64,000 bases of DNA from Tenacibaculum todarodis (GTDB lineage Bacteria; Bacteroidota; Bacteroidia; Flavobacteriales; Flavobacteriaceae). Shown piece by piece: positions 34,974 to 44,811 of this stretch. The first letter of the stretch is position 1, and every line of letters begins with the position of its first letter. Position numbers and translations under genes: made by a program. The DNA is taken from contig NZ_CP018155.1 of assembly GCF_001889045.1 (NCBI RefSeq), positions 2,916,001-2,980,000 of the forward strand. The letters run 5' to 3'. The notes beneath the pieces are model-generated. The model made no database searches, was not told the DNA's origin, and worked only from the letters and a program-made list of their open reading frames with translations.

Positions 34974-36246
34974 AAAATTAACGTTTATAGATTTATTTGC
35001 AGGTTGTGGAGGTTTATCTGAAGGATTTATAATGTCAGAAAAATATGACGCTATTGCACATGTAGAATGGGAAATACCGATGGTAAGAACCTTAAGAAAT
35101 CGGCTTGAAAAAAAATGGAAACATTCAAAAGAAGAATCTTTAAGAAGGGTTATTCATTTTGATATTCAAAAAACAAAAGAATTAATTAATGGGGGTTGGG
35201 AGGAACAAACTATTGGGATTTTTGGAAAAACAAACCATGAAGATGTAATTAATAACGGGCTAAAGGGTATTGTTTCAGGAAGAAAAATAGACTTAGTAAT
35301 TGGAGGTCCGCCATGCCAGGCATATTCAATAGCTGGAAGAGCGCAAGATAAAAACTCAATGAGAGATGATTACAGGAATTTTTTGTTTGAGAGTTTTACA
35401 AAAGTAGTAACAGAGTTTCAACCTTCTGTTTTTTTATTTGAAAACGTTCCAGGAATTCTAAGTGCTAGTCCAGGAGGAAAGAAAGTAACAGAAAGAATTT
35501 TTGAGTATTTTAATGAGCATGGGTATGATATAAAAAAACCAGAAGATCTTCGTAATGTAGTTTTATCAGCAAGTGATTTTGGAGTGCCGCAAAAAAGAGA
35601 AAGAGTTATAATCGTTGGTGTTAAAAGAGGTTTAAATGCAGAGAATATTAATTTAGAGAATATATATACATCAATTAACCGTCAAAAAATAAAAGCACCA
35701 AAAACCTTAAGGCAAGCAATTGGTCATTTACCAAAATTTAAACCAACAAAAGAAATAGTAAAAATAAAGAATCGCAAGTTTTCCCATGTTCCAGTTGAAA
35801 AGGGTTTAATCGTTGAAGAAAATCATAAACCTAGATTTCATAATGAACGGGATATAAAATTGTTTAAAGAATGGGTAACAAAAGGAATGAACAGGCGTTC
35901 TTCAAGCGAACGATTACTTTTTTATAACTCCTTATTGGGAAAAAATTCGAAACATGGCAAATACAGAAGCTTAGAATGGGATAAGCCTTCTCAGACAATT
36001 TTAGCCCATTTACAAAAAGACGGTTTAATATTTATTCACCCTGACGCAGAACAAGCTCGAACTATTACAGTCAAGGAAGCTGCACTTATACAGTCGTTTC
36101 CTGATGATTTTAAATTTTCTGAAAGTATGGGCTATAATTATAAAATGATTGGAAATGCGGTTCCTCCCTTAATGGCAAAGAAGATAGCAATAGGGATTGC
36201 TGAGGTGTTTGATTCTATTGTTCATAATGTAGGTCTATCGAATTAA
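34963..36246 (+). CDS. DNA (cytosine-5-)-methyltransferase, second of a pair
   Basis: 427 aa. Motifs are I FIDLFAGCGGLSEGF, IV GGPPCQAYS with the catalytic C118, VI FENVPG (E160), VIII ASDFGVPQKRERVIIVGVK and X MIGNAVPPLMAK. It shares the overall plan of the preceding gene, but the target-recognition region differs, so it probably methylates another sequence or the other strand of an asymmetric site (inference). Translation is coupled to the first gene by an 11-bp overlap. Confidence 0.92.
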   Translation: MQNKKLTFIDLFAGCGGLSEGFIMSEKYDAIAHVEWEIPMVRTLRNRLEKKWKHSKEESLRRVIHFDIQKTKELINGGWEEQTIGIFGKTNHEDVINNGLKGIVSGRKIDLVIGGPPCQAYSIAGRAQDKNSMRDDYRNFLFESFTKVVTEFQPSVFLFENVPGILSASPGGKKVTERIFEYFNEHGYDIKKPEDLRNVVLSASDFGVPQKRERVIIVGVKRGLNAENINLENIYTSINRQKIKAPKTLRQAIGHLPKFKPTKEIVKIKNRKFSHVPVEKGLIVEENHKPRFHNERDIKLFKEWVTKGMNRRSSSERLLFYNSLLGKNSKHGKYRSLEWDKPSQTILAHLQKDGLIFIHPDAEQARTITVKEAALIQSFPDDFKFSESMGYNYKMIGNAVPPLMAKKIAIGIAEVFDSIVHNVGLSN

Positions 36247-36355
36247 ATAGTATCTATTAAAGTTATATATTTATCAAAGTATTGAGTGTAAAGTGTGAAT
36301 TTTGAAACGTTCATTTTTTAGCCAATGCAAAACAGAACTGATAAAAAGAGAATGA

Positions 36356-39300
36356 ATGGTATACCATAATAATGAAGATATTTTTGATGACGAACCTATA
36401 GAACTGATAATAAGATTCGAAAATAAATCTGTAAATACTCTTGGTAAACAGAATAAAGGAAGCTTTGAAGAATTAAAAAGATGGATTGAAAATAAATCAA
36501 TAAAATGCTTCTTTCAAAAGAAAAATGAAGACGAGCATAAAGTAACTTTTCAAATTGAAAACAAGCAAATAGAATTAGTTTTAAAATGGCAAGAACAAAC
36601 TTTCGACTATAAAACAATAATAAATCAAAAATCGAAAAATGTAATATCTGAAATTCAACAACTCAATTCAGATGAATATACTGTTACTGAAAATTGTAAA
36701 GTAAAACTTATTGACTTCAAAAAGCCTTATCGTTCTCAAAGAGAATTAGAAGATTTATATAACAAAATATGCAAACTTGAAATTTCGCCAAAATCAGAAA
36801 TTGAAAATCAGCAAGAAATTTGGGATAAATGGATTGAAGCACAAAAACTCATTCTTAATAAAAATTCTCAACCATTAGAAATAGTCAAATACGACCAACC
36901 GATAAATATTCACGAATCACTCTATCAATTTCGAGTTAAGTTAAAGCAAGAAGAAAATCCAGAATTTAAGAATATTGAAAAGATTATTTCAGAAGAACCT
37001 TTCAATTTAAACGAACGAATAAATCCTGATGGAAGTCTGTTTTTGAGGTTTAAAGATATTAACGATGTATTAGATAGAGTTATACAAAAAGATTTTACAA
37101 CCATACTCGAAAGGGATAAACAAATTGCTTGTGTTCTTAAAATCACACCTTTTTCTATATCAAATAAAATTAGTAAAACATTTAACAATCGTTTTATAGT
37201 TTCAAATAATAGCGATACAATTAATGTTTACATAAATAATTTATCTCAAAAACAAGAGATTGTAGATAAAATGTTTTTAGAGCAATTTTACTTCAAGAGT
37301 TACGGAGCAGAATTCGAAATTGATTGGCATTGCAATATAAAATTAGATAAGAACATAAATATTAGCGACCATTTATTGAGACGATTAAGGCACAATGTTT
37401 TCTCAAGAAAACATAATGAATTTGATAGTCTAAAAAAAATGTACCAAGAATTAATCACCATTTTTGGAAAAGATAAAGTTAAGTCAAAAGTGTATTTAAA
37501 CTTCGACCAATCTAGAGTTAACCAACCAATAAGGTTTGAAAACTCATCATTTAAAAACACTTTTTGGACTGAAATAAAACGAGAATTTTATTCATTCGAT
37601 TTTGACACAAATGTTAGTGAATCACAACAAACTGTTGCTTTTGAATTTGTTGATTATTCAGATTTAAAATCAAAATACGAGAAAATAAAATCTTTAAATA
37701 GATTTAATATTATGCTCTCGCCATTAAATGACGATTTTAAATTCAAAGTAAAAATCGACATCATAGCTAAAAAATCTAAAAAAGAAGAGTTTTTGGATAA
37801 AACAAGACAGATAGCTGGTTCAGAATTCTACATTGATAGAGGTGATAAATTTGAATACAAAAAAAGACAGGTTGTAATTGGAAATCTAAATGGTAGAAAT
37901 TCCGACTATAATTATTACGTTTTCAACTTACCTTATAAATGGTCAGATGATAAACGTCAAACAGATAAATTTTTCAAGTTCATTGAAGAAGAACCTAAAA
38001 TTAAATTTGTAACACCAAATTTAAGAGGAGACCAAGCAAAAATATCTTGGCTAAATGAAGCAATGAATAAAATTACTAATCCAAAAGAAGGATTAGACCT
38101 AAAACCTGTAAACGAAAAAATCAAAGATTTCATTTTTGATAGTTCAAAAGCAGAGGAAATATATAAAAACCTCTCAAAAGATGAGGAAGAATGGAATGAA
38201 TTAAAAAGACACGAATTACTAATCTTAAACGATTCTCAAAGAAAAGCTGTTCTATCTGCTTTAAATTGTACAGATTTAGCATTACTTCAAGGTCCACCAG
38301 GAACTGGTAAGACAACTGTTATCGCAGAAATGATTTGGCAAATGGTAAGAGTAAACCAAGAACAAAAAATTCTTTTAACTTCTGAAACAAATCTTGCTGT
38401 AGATAACGCATTAGAAAAATTACTAAATAAAAATCATACACTAGTAAAACCAATACGTTTTGGAAGAGCTAGTAAGTTTGAGGAAGAAGGAAAAAAGTAT
38501 GCGTTTGAACGCATAATGAAATGGGTTGACGAAAAATTTGAAACTGATGATAATTATGAAAATGAAGTTCTAGAGGAAGACGATGTTGAAATAGTTGAAG
38601 AAGATTTTTACAACAATTCTGTACAATTATGGATGCGAAGAATTGCGAACAATTCCCAACAATCTAATCCAAAATATAGTGACATTATGAAAGATTGGGC
38701 TTTTGAAATGGCGCAACCTGATAAAGAAATGAAAATGGTATTTAAAGATAAATACTTTAAATATGCAAATGTTGTTGGTAGTACAAGTAGTTCAGCAGGA
38801 AGTCCAAATTTCGGTGCTGATTATCAACGAATTTTCAACGATTATGAAGGCGAATTAGAAATTGGTCAATTATATAAACGAGCTAAAAATCTAAGTAAAA
38901 AACATATAGGTTTTAACGGTTGGTATAAAGGAACAAATTTATTAGAGGTAATTAAACCTATTGAATTTGATACAGTAATAACTGATGAGGCAAGTAAAGC
39001 GACACCACCTGAATTATTATTGCCAATGTGTTTTGGACGCAAAAACATTATAATTGGCGACCATAGACAATTACCACCAATGCTTCACGATAAAACCTTT
39101 AAAGAAACATTAGAATCACTTGAAACAACAGAAGCAAAAGAATTGGCATCTGAAATTAACAAGGACTTTGTAGAAACTTCTCAGTTTGAACGATTAATAA
39201 TGCACCCTAAAGTTTCACCAACCATTAAATCTACATTTAATGAACAATATAGAATGCATCCAAAAATCAACAATGTAATTAAACAATTTTACTTGGATGA

Positions 39301-40003
39301 AGGTGGTTTGGAACCTGGAAAACCTATAAAGGAAAATGCAAATGACCCAAATCTAAATAATCCATTTTCTAGACATCACGGATTTTTGCTTAATAAATTT
39401 ATTAATCCAGATATTCATACTATTTGGGTTAATGTGGATGAACCAGAAGAATTAAGCGGAACATCAAGAATAAATAATTATGAAATTGAAGCTGTTGAGC
39501 TAGTTATAAAACTTCTTAAAATATCAAATGGATTTGAAGCGTATATGAAACACTGGGAGAACAGTAATGACCAAAATAAGATTCAAGAAGAAAAAGAAAT
39601 TGGTTTAATTAGTTTTTACGGCCATCAAGTATCTAAATTGAAAGAAGTTGCTTTAAAAGCAAGAAACAAATATGATATTCCAATTCGATTAAATACTGTC
39701 GATAAATTTCAAGGTATGGAAAGAAACATCATTATTGTTTCAACAGTAAGGAGTGATAAAAAGATAGAAAACGGAATAACCAAAACGAACAAAGATATTG
39801 GTTTTGCTAAATCACCTAAACGATTAAATGTAGCTCTATCAAGAGCCAAACGCTTATTAATAGTCGTTGGTAATAAAAATATGTTTTATAGATTTAAAGA
39901 TAAAAATGGAAACCAAATTTATAAAAATGTAATTGACACCATAAACAATGAAGGAATTGTAGTTGATTTTAGTGACCTAAAAAAAGAATTCGGAAATGAC
40001 TGA
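36356..40003 (+). CDS. UPF1/DNA2-like superfamily 1 helicase with long N-terminal extension
   Basis: 1215 aa. The helicase core fills residues 620-1210: Walker A GPPGTGKTT (646-654), Walker B TDEAS (D877, E878), motif III GDHRQLPPML, motif IV-type EQYRMHP, motif V VDKFQGME (1115-1122) and motif VI ALSRAKR (R1163). An acidic insertion (EVLEEDDVEIVEEDF, about residues 735-755) follows the first lobe. The first 600 residues show no family I know; they are charged and repeat-like, with possible strand-helix units. Such helicases unwind RNA or DNA. First gene of a four-gene operon; the 3' end overlaps the PIN gene by 8 bp. Confidence 0.88.
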   Translation: MVYHNNEDIFDDEPIELIIRFENKSVNTLGKQNKGSFEELKRWIENKSIKCFFQKKNEDEHKVTFQIENKQIELVLKWQEQTFDYKTIINQKSKNVISEIQQLNSDEYTVTENCKVKLIDFKKPYRSQRELEDLYNKICKLEISPKSEIENQQEIWDKWIEAQKLILNKNSQPLEIVKYDQPINIHESLYQFRVKLKQEENPEFKNIEKIISEEPFNLNERINPDGSLFLRFKDINDVLDRVIQKDFTTILERDKQIACVLKITPFSISNKISKTFNNRFIVSNNSDTINVYINNLSQKQEIVDKMFLEQFYFKSYGAEFEIDWHCNIKLDKNINISDHLLRRLRHNVFSRKHNEFDSLKKMYQELITIFGKDKVKSKVYLNFDQSRVNQPIRFENSSFKNTFWTEIKREFYSFDFDTNVSESQQTVAFEFVDYSDLKSKYEKIKSLNRFNIMLSPLNDDFKFKVKIDIIAKKSKKEEFLDKTRQIAGSEFYIDRGDKFEYKKRQVVIGNLNGRNSDYNYYVFNLPYKWSDDKRQTDKFFKFIEEEPKIKFVTPNLRGDQAKISWLNEAMNKITNPKEGLDLKPVNEKIKDFIFDSSKAEEIYKNLSKDEEEWNELKRHELLILNDSQRKAVLSALNCTDLALLQGPPGTGKTTVIAEMIWQMVRVNQEQKILLTSETNLAVDNALEKLLNKNHTLVKPIRFGRASKFEEEGKKYAFERIMKWVDEKFETDDNYENEVLEEDDVEIVEEDFYNNSVQLWMRRIANNSQQSNPKYSDIMKDWAFEMAQPDKEMKMVFKDKYFKYANVVGSTSSSAGSPNFGADYQRIFNDYEGELEIGQLYKRAKNLSKKHIGFNGWYKGTNLLEVIKPIEFDTVITDEASKATPPELLLPMCFGRKNIIIGDHRQLPPMLHDKTFKETLESLETTEAKELASEINKDFVETSQFERLIMHPKVSPTIKSTFNEQYRMHPKINNVIKQFYLDEGGLEPGKPIKENANDPNLNNPFSRHHGFLLNKFINPDIHTIWVNVDEPEELSGTSRINNYEIEAVELVIKLLKISNGFEAYMKHWENSNDQNKIQEEKEIGLISFYGHQVSKLKEVALKARNKYDIPIRLNTVDKFQGMERNIIIVSTVRSDKKIENGITKTNKDIGFAKSPKRLNVALSRAKRLLIVVGNKNMFYRFKDKNGNQIYKNVIDTINNEGIVVDFSDLKKEFGND

Positions 40004-42212
40004 TGATTTAGACTACAACATATTCAAAGCAATAGAACAAGATAAAAAACTAACAGAAATATATCTTGGCTATAAACCTTTTGACTGGTTTTTTACAAAA
40101 ACAAAGTATTCTGCAACTTGCACTGAAGCAGTTGAATTCACATTATTTGACAAAACTATTTGTGGTTTACTAAACATTGAAAGCTTGTTAAGTTTTGAAG
40201 ATATAGGCGAAATTTTAGGTTTTAATGTAATAGACAATCCTTCTCAAAAAAAATATAAAGATTATGCCGAATATGAAATCTTGAAAGATGCCTTACAAAG
40301 TTTAGAAGAATTTGAAATGATAACTACTGGAGATAATTCTTATTCTTATTGTCAATTGACAGATATAGGAAAAGAATACTTTCAAAAAGGTAAAAAATTT
40401 AAAGTTCATACAAATAAGCAGTTTGAATTATATTTTGACAATACAAATGACGACCATTCAATAGCAAAAGATAATTTTGAGTTTTTGAAAAGTGTTAATA
40501 CTGAAGAAAACTCAATTAATTCTAGGATTAATTATGAAGATGAACAACTATTAAAAACATTTGCCGAAAATCAAATCCCTGAAATTTATAATGTTAAAAA
40601 AATGAATTCTTTTAAGGATTCTGTTCTAATCGAGAAAGAGCATAAATCAGTAACGTTATATGCTGTTTTTTTAGTTGACGTAAGTTCTGGAAAATATAGA
40701 ACTCTTGTTTATGAAGATAATTCAAAGTCAATTAACACATATTTCTCTTCATATTTGAACAAAAACAGAGAAAACGCAGACAATTTATTTTTTCAAATTT
40801 TACAAAAGTATGGTATTTATCAAAATCCAACTTCTGATGATTTTTTATATAGAGAAGTATTAATTAAATCTCAAAAAGAAATTGAAAAAATAATAGCTGA
40901 GGATAAAAATATTTCTGAAAAAATAGCAAAAAACATCAATCAACTAAAATTTATCGAACCTTTTATGTTTATTGATAAATTAGATACAATTATCAAAAAT
41001 TCAGAAAATGAAGTTTGGCTAATGTTTAATAAGGTATCAAAATTATTGATTGAAACTTTATCTAAAATCATTAATGACATTAACGATAAATACCTTTTTA
41101 TTTATCTTCCAATTAATGATGATTTAGAAACTGAATTAGAAGAGTTTAAAAGGAAGGTTTCGGAAACTTTAAATTCATATTTAATAATTGGCAACATCGA
41201 TGAATTTAATGTTATAACAGAAAAATCGAATAAAACATCTATATACAAAAAAGACAATTTCCCTTTAAAAATAAGTAGTAAATCAATCAAATATAAATTC
41301 GTTAGAAAACATACCAATGTAGAAATCAAAGAGCACATTGATTCTTTTAGACAAGATTTTGCTGAAGAATATGTGGAAAATATAAGTAATGAAATCGACT
41401 CTCTAATTGCTGAAAAAATTAATAGTGATGACTTATCAAATTATAGTATTAAAGAAATTGAGGATATTGATTTTAAAATAAGCCCTTTTTATAATTCAAC
41501 TGAACACAGTTTAATTTTAAGTGAAATTAAAGAAAATAAGTTAGCATTGTTAAAGGCTGTAAAAAATGCAAGAAATAAGAAAATAGAATCCTTCATTGTG
41601 TCAATATTAGAGGAACTGAAAAGTTTAGAGTTATCTGATGAAAGAAAATTTAAAACTTTAAAAGCAAAAACGAATAAAGAGAAAGAAAAATTTGAAGAGA
41701 TAGAATCAAGTCTGTTTCTAGACTTAGAAAAAAAGTTTTTACTTAAAGAGAAAGAGTTTGAACTAATAAAAAAGAGGAAATCAATAATTATTGACACAAA
41801 TATCCTAATAGAAGAACCAAAAATAATAGATATAATTGGTTCGCTTCAAAATATCATTTTTTCTGCTAAAGTCATCGATGAACTAGACGGTTTAAAGAAT
41901 AAAAGTGAAACAAAAAATAAAGCACAAGATGCAATTAGAGAAATTCGTAAACACCAAAAAAAGAGAAATATAAGTTTCAATACAAGTAAAGTTGATAACT
42001 TACCAGATGATTTAAATAAAAAATCACCTGATAATATGATTTTATCTGTTGCATTGCAATACCAAAAAAGAAATCCTATTCTTTTAACTAATGATAAGGG
42101 TTTGCAGATTAAGGCTGAAATGTTAGAGATACCTGCTAAAACAATTACCGAATTAACCTCTTTACTTTCTCTTAGCAAAAGAAATAAAACCAACAATAGA
42201 AAAAAACGATAA
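39996..42212 (+). CDS. PIN-domain nuclease-like protein with large unknown N-terminal region
   Basis: 738 aa. The C-terminal part (about 595-725) is a PIN domain of the PhoH/SMG6-like type: D600 in IIDTNILI, D628/E629 in VIDELDGL, D679 in SPDNMIL and D700 in TNDKG, a full set of acidic metal ligands, so RNase activity is expected. Residues 1-590 are unrecognised; they include a possible winged-helix-like segment at about 55-130 and long charged helices at about 520-590. Overlapping translation with the helicase gene and a 1-bp gap to the next gene point to one complex or pathway. Confidence 0.82.
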   Translation: MTDDLDYNIFKAIEQDKKLTEIYLGYKPFDWFFTKTKYSATCTEAVEFTLFDKTICGLLNIESLLSFEDIGEILGFNVIDNPSQKKYKDYAEYEILKDALQSLEEFEMITTGDNSYSYCQLTDIGKEYFQKGKKFKVHTNKQFELYFDNTNDDHSIAKDNFEFLKSVNTEENSINSRINYEDEQLLKTFAENQIPEIYNVKKMNSFKDSVLIEKEHKSVTLYAVFLVDVSSGKYRTLVYEDNSKSINTYFSSYLNKNRENADNLFFQILQKYGIYQNPTSDDFLYREVLIKSQKEIEKIIAEDKNISEKIAKNINQLKFIEPFMFIDKLDTIIKNSENEVWLMFNKVSKLLIETLSKIINDINDKYLFIYLPINDDLETELEEFKRKVSETLNSYLIIGNIDEFNVITEKSNKTSIYKKDNFPLKISSKSIKYKFVRKHTNVEIKEHIDSFRQDFAEEYVENISNEIDSLIAEKINSDDLSNYSIKEIEDIDFKISPFYNSTEHSLILSEIKENKLALLKAVKNARNKKIESFIVSILEELKSLELSDERKFKTLKAKTNKEKEKFEEIESSLFLDLEKKFLLKEKEFELIKKRKSIIIDTNILIEEPKIIDIIGSLQNIIFSAKVIDELDGLKNKSETKNKAQDAIREIRKHQKKRNISFNTSKVDNLPDDLNKKSPDNMILSVALQYQKRNPILLTNDKGLQIKAEMLEIPAKTITELTSLLSLSKRNKTNNRKKR

Positions 42213-42213
42213 T

Positions 42214-42852
42214 ATGTCTTGTTTTGAAACATCTACTTTCCTAAAAAACCCTCAAGTTTTTAAAACAGAGGTTTTTATCGAAGCAGTTAAAAAATTTAAT
42301 TGGGAATATGAAATTAAAAGTGATAATGAAGTTGTTGTTACTAAAATACCAAACACAAATCTTCACGGAGAATATGCAATAAAAATTAAAAATGGAACAG
42401 TAACGTATAACAGTTATTACCTCAAAAATGGAAAAGAATTAATTAAAGAGTTACAGAGTGAATTTTTTGTTTTAAATGTCGAATACGCAAAAAAGACTAT
42501 TCTTACTGAATTTGAAAGTGTTGGGTTTTCTCTAAAAAAAGACTACGACTTTGAACCAAATGAAGAAGTGAAAGAAAAGTTTTTTATGGTTGGATATTCT
42601 AAACTAGAAAATGAAGATGAAAAACGAACTGAAATAGAATTTTCAATCCTAAAGGATGGTACTATTATTTCTGATTCAAACTACATTCCATATGATGTCC
42701 ACGAATTAGCAGATAAAGCAATGGAAGGAATAGAAAAGGCATTCGGAAATACTAGAAGAGAAGGAATAGAAATAAAAAGAAAAGAAATACCAGTAAGATA
42801 TAAAAATAAGTCATACTGTAGTGCTTCAAATAAAATTATAGCAAAAAATTAA
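42214..42852 (+). CDS. DUF1257 (Ycf35-like) protein
   Basis: 212 aa. The N-terminus MSCFETSTFLKNPQVFKTEVFIEAVKKFNWEYEI, the repeated strand pattern that follows (GEYAIKIKNGTVTYNSYYL) and the motif Y-A-K-K-x-I about 85 residues in resemble DUF1257, the family of cyanobacterial and plastid Ycf35. Function is unknown. In cyanobacteria and other bacteria it is often beside a Ycf46-type AAA protein, and here the next gene is one. The family call rests on motif resemblance and neighbour, not a search. Confidence 0.65.
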   Translation: MSCFETSTFLKNPQVFKTEVFIEAVKKFNWEYEIKSDNEVVVTKIPNTNLHGEYAIKIKNGTVTYNSYYLKNGKELIKELQSEFFVLNVEYAKKTILTEFESVGFSLKKDYDFEPNEEVKEKFFMVGYSKLENEDEKRTEIEFSILKDGTIISDSNYIPYDVHELADKAMEGIEKAFGNTRREGIEIKRKEIPVRYKNKSYCSASNKIIAKN

Positions 42853-42856
42853 AACA

Positions 42857-44458
42857 ATGGAAAAATCATTTGAAGATTTAAAATATATGCTTGATGCTAA
42901 TTACCCACTAATTTACCTTGCATCACCAGAATATGGTCGCATAATTCAAAAAGTTAGGAGCACAGCATTCAGAAAAGGATATACATTTAGCACTTGGGAT
43001 ATTGTTGATGGATTACAAATCCATAATAAAGATGAAAATTCAAATAAATTAGATAAAGTCGAGAAACATCCGAATAATGGCGAAACTAAAAATCCTGATT
43101 CATTTCTTGAGTTTTTATTAAAAGGTAATAATGAGAACCAAGAATCAAAAGAGATTTTCATTATAGAAGATGCACATAAACAATTTAGAGATGAAAAATT
43201 TATAGTTCAACTAAGAAAACTTACTCAATATTTTAAAGTATTAAACAAACACTTACTGTTATTATCACCATTTTTTAAATTGCCTATTGAATTAGAAAAG
43301 TATGTGACAGTTCTAAATATGCCATTACCAGATAAAAACGATTTAGAAAAAAGGTTGAGAGTAATAACAAAGGATGAAGTTATAAATGATGATTTAAAAA
43401 ACTTAATTCTTGATGCAGGTGCTGGATTAACAGATGTTGAAGCTGATTTGGCTTTTCGCTTAGCAAAAGAAAAAGTTGGCTTAAATAGTAAAGATGCAAT
43501 TAGAATTATTGCAAGTGAAAAAGAACAGATAATAAAGAAAAGTGGAATTCTAGATTATTATCATACAACAGAAAATTTAGATTCAAGTGTTGGTGGTTTA
43601 GACAGTTTAAAAGTTTGGTTAAAACAAAGAAGCAAAGCATTTGAAAGAAAGGCGAAAGTATTTGGTTTAAAAGAACCAAAAGGAATGTTGCTTTTAGGTG
43701 TTCCTGGAACTGGAAAAAGTTTAACAGCAAAGGCAATTGCTACAGAATGGAATCAACCCTTATTAAAATTAGACATAGGTAAAGTATTTCAATCAGAAGT
43801 TGGTAGTAGTGAAAACAACATAAGAAATGCTATAATGACAGCAGAAGCAATTGCGCCTTGTGTTTTGTGGATAGATGAAATCGAAAAAGGATTAAGTACT
43901 GCAGGTGGCGAAAAAGATGGAGGAACAAATTCAAGAGTATTTTCAACCATTTTAACTTGGATGCAAGAAAAAACAAAACCAGTTTTTGTAGTTGCAACTG
44001 CCAACAATATTAGCAATCTTCCACCTGAACTTTTAAGGAAAGGTCGTTTTGATGAAATCTTTTTTATAGACTTACCAACAAAAAAAGAAAGGAAAAATAT
44101 ATTTGAAATTCATCTCAAGAAAAATAATCAATCAAATATAACTGACTTCAATCCAATAATTAATGAATCTAAATATTTCAATGGAGCTGAAATTGAAGAA
44201 ACTGTAAAAGAAGCAATGTTTAAGGCATATATTGAAAACAATGAAGAACCAGCAATTAAATTATCACATCTAATTGAATCAGCCAAAGCAATTGTTCCTC
44301 TTGCAATCACAATGAAAAATAAAATTGACGGATTAAGAGATTGGGCATCAACAAGAGCTAGACCAGCAAGTTCTGATACAGATAAAGAAGATTTAAAGAA
44401 AGATAAATCTAAAAATCAAACATTAACAAAAAGAGAAAAGGAAGAAGATATCTTTTAA
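42857..44458 (+). CDS. Ycf46-like AAA ATPase
   Basis: 533 aa. Residues 1-240 form the Ycf46-type N-terminal half (NYPLIYLASPEYGRI and FSTWDIVDGLQIHN). A single AAA module follows: Walker A GVPGTGKS (281-288), Walker B LWIDEIEK (D340, E341), sensor 1 ATANN and the arginine finger R397 in LRKGRFDEIF. The end is acidic and charged (about 500-533). Ycf46 proteins are thought to be ATP-driven remodellers; their substrate is unknown. It starts 4 bp after the DUF1257 gene and is the last gene before a strong bidirectional terminator. Confidence 0.82.
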   Translation: MEKSFEDLKYMLDANYPLIYLASPEYGRIIQKVRSTAFRKGYTFSTWDIVDGLQIHNKDENSNKLDKVEKHPNNGETKNPDSFLEFLLKGNNENQESKEIFIIEDAHKQFRDEKFIVQLRKLTQYFKVLNKHLLLLSPFFKLPIELEKYVTVLNMPLPDKNDLEKRLRVITKDEVINDDLKNLILDAGAGLTDVEADLAFRLAKEKVGLNSKDAIRIIASEKEQIIKKSGILDYYHTTENLDSSVGGLDSLKVWLKQRSKAFERKAKVFGLKEPKGMLLLGVPGTGKSLTAKAIATEWNQPLLKLDIGKVFQSEVGSSENNIRNAIMTAEAIAPCVLWIDEIEKGLSTAGGEKDGGTNSRVFSTILTWMQEKTKPVFVVATANNISNLPPELLRKGRFDEIFFIDLPTKKERKNIFEIHLKKNNQSNITDFNPIINESKYFNGAEIEETVKEAMFKAYIENNEEPAIKLSHLIESAKAIVPLAITMKNKIDGLRDWASTRARPASSDTDKEDLKKDKSKNQTLTKREKEEDIF

Positions 44459-44470
44459 TCAAATAGCACC

Positions 44471-44811
44471 TTAGAAGAAAATTAGATACACAATTTTTGT
44501 GTATCTAATTCATAATTAATTTTCCATTTCTAAAAAAGAAATAATTTCGCTCATCATATTCTCCCAAGCAAACCAGGATAACCAATTAAAATAGTTGGTT
44601 TCATCTTGTGGACTAGGTCTGTTTACTAATTTACCACAATCGTATTCAAATTCATCTAAAATTTGTAATATCGATAAATGATATTTTTTAGCGAAAGCTA
44701 CTGTGTCTTTATAATAAATCATCCCAGGAACAGATCCGCTGTTTGCTGAGTAATAATCTTGTGGATATTTTTTTATTAATGTCCATTCTACATTGCCTTG
44801 TTTCAGTAATT
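44471..44811. repeat. Direct repeat, left copy (341 bp, identical to 61494-61834)
   Basis: By eye it matches the right copy at every base, including the hairpin and the last 98 codons or so of the 119-aa gene. The identity stops abruptly at 44811; beyond it, the 5' part of the gene (44812-44875) still aligns with the other copy, but about 13 of 65 bases differ. Bases left of 44471 do not match. Confidence 0.9.
44481..44509. terminator. Bidirectional intrinsic terminator
   Basis: ATTAGATACACAA and TTGTGTATCTAAT form a perfect 13-bp stem with a TTT loop, between the convergent Ycf46-like and 119-aa genes. It should stop both transcripts. The same hairpin is present in the right repeat. Confidence 0.75.
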
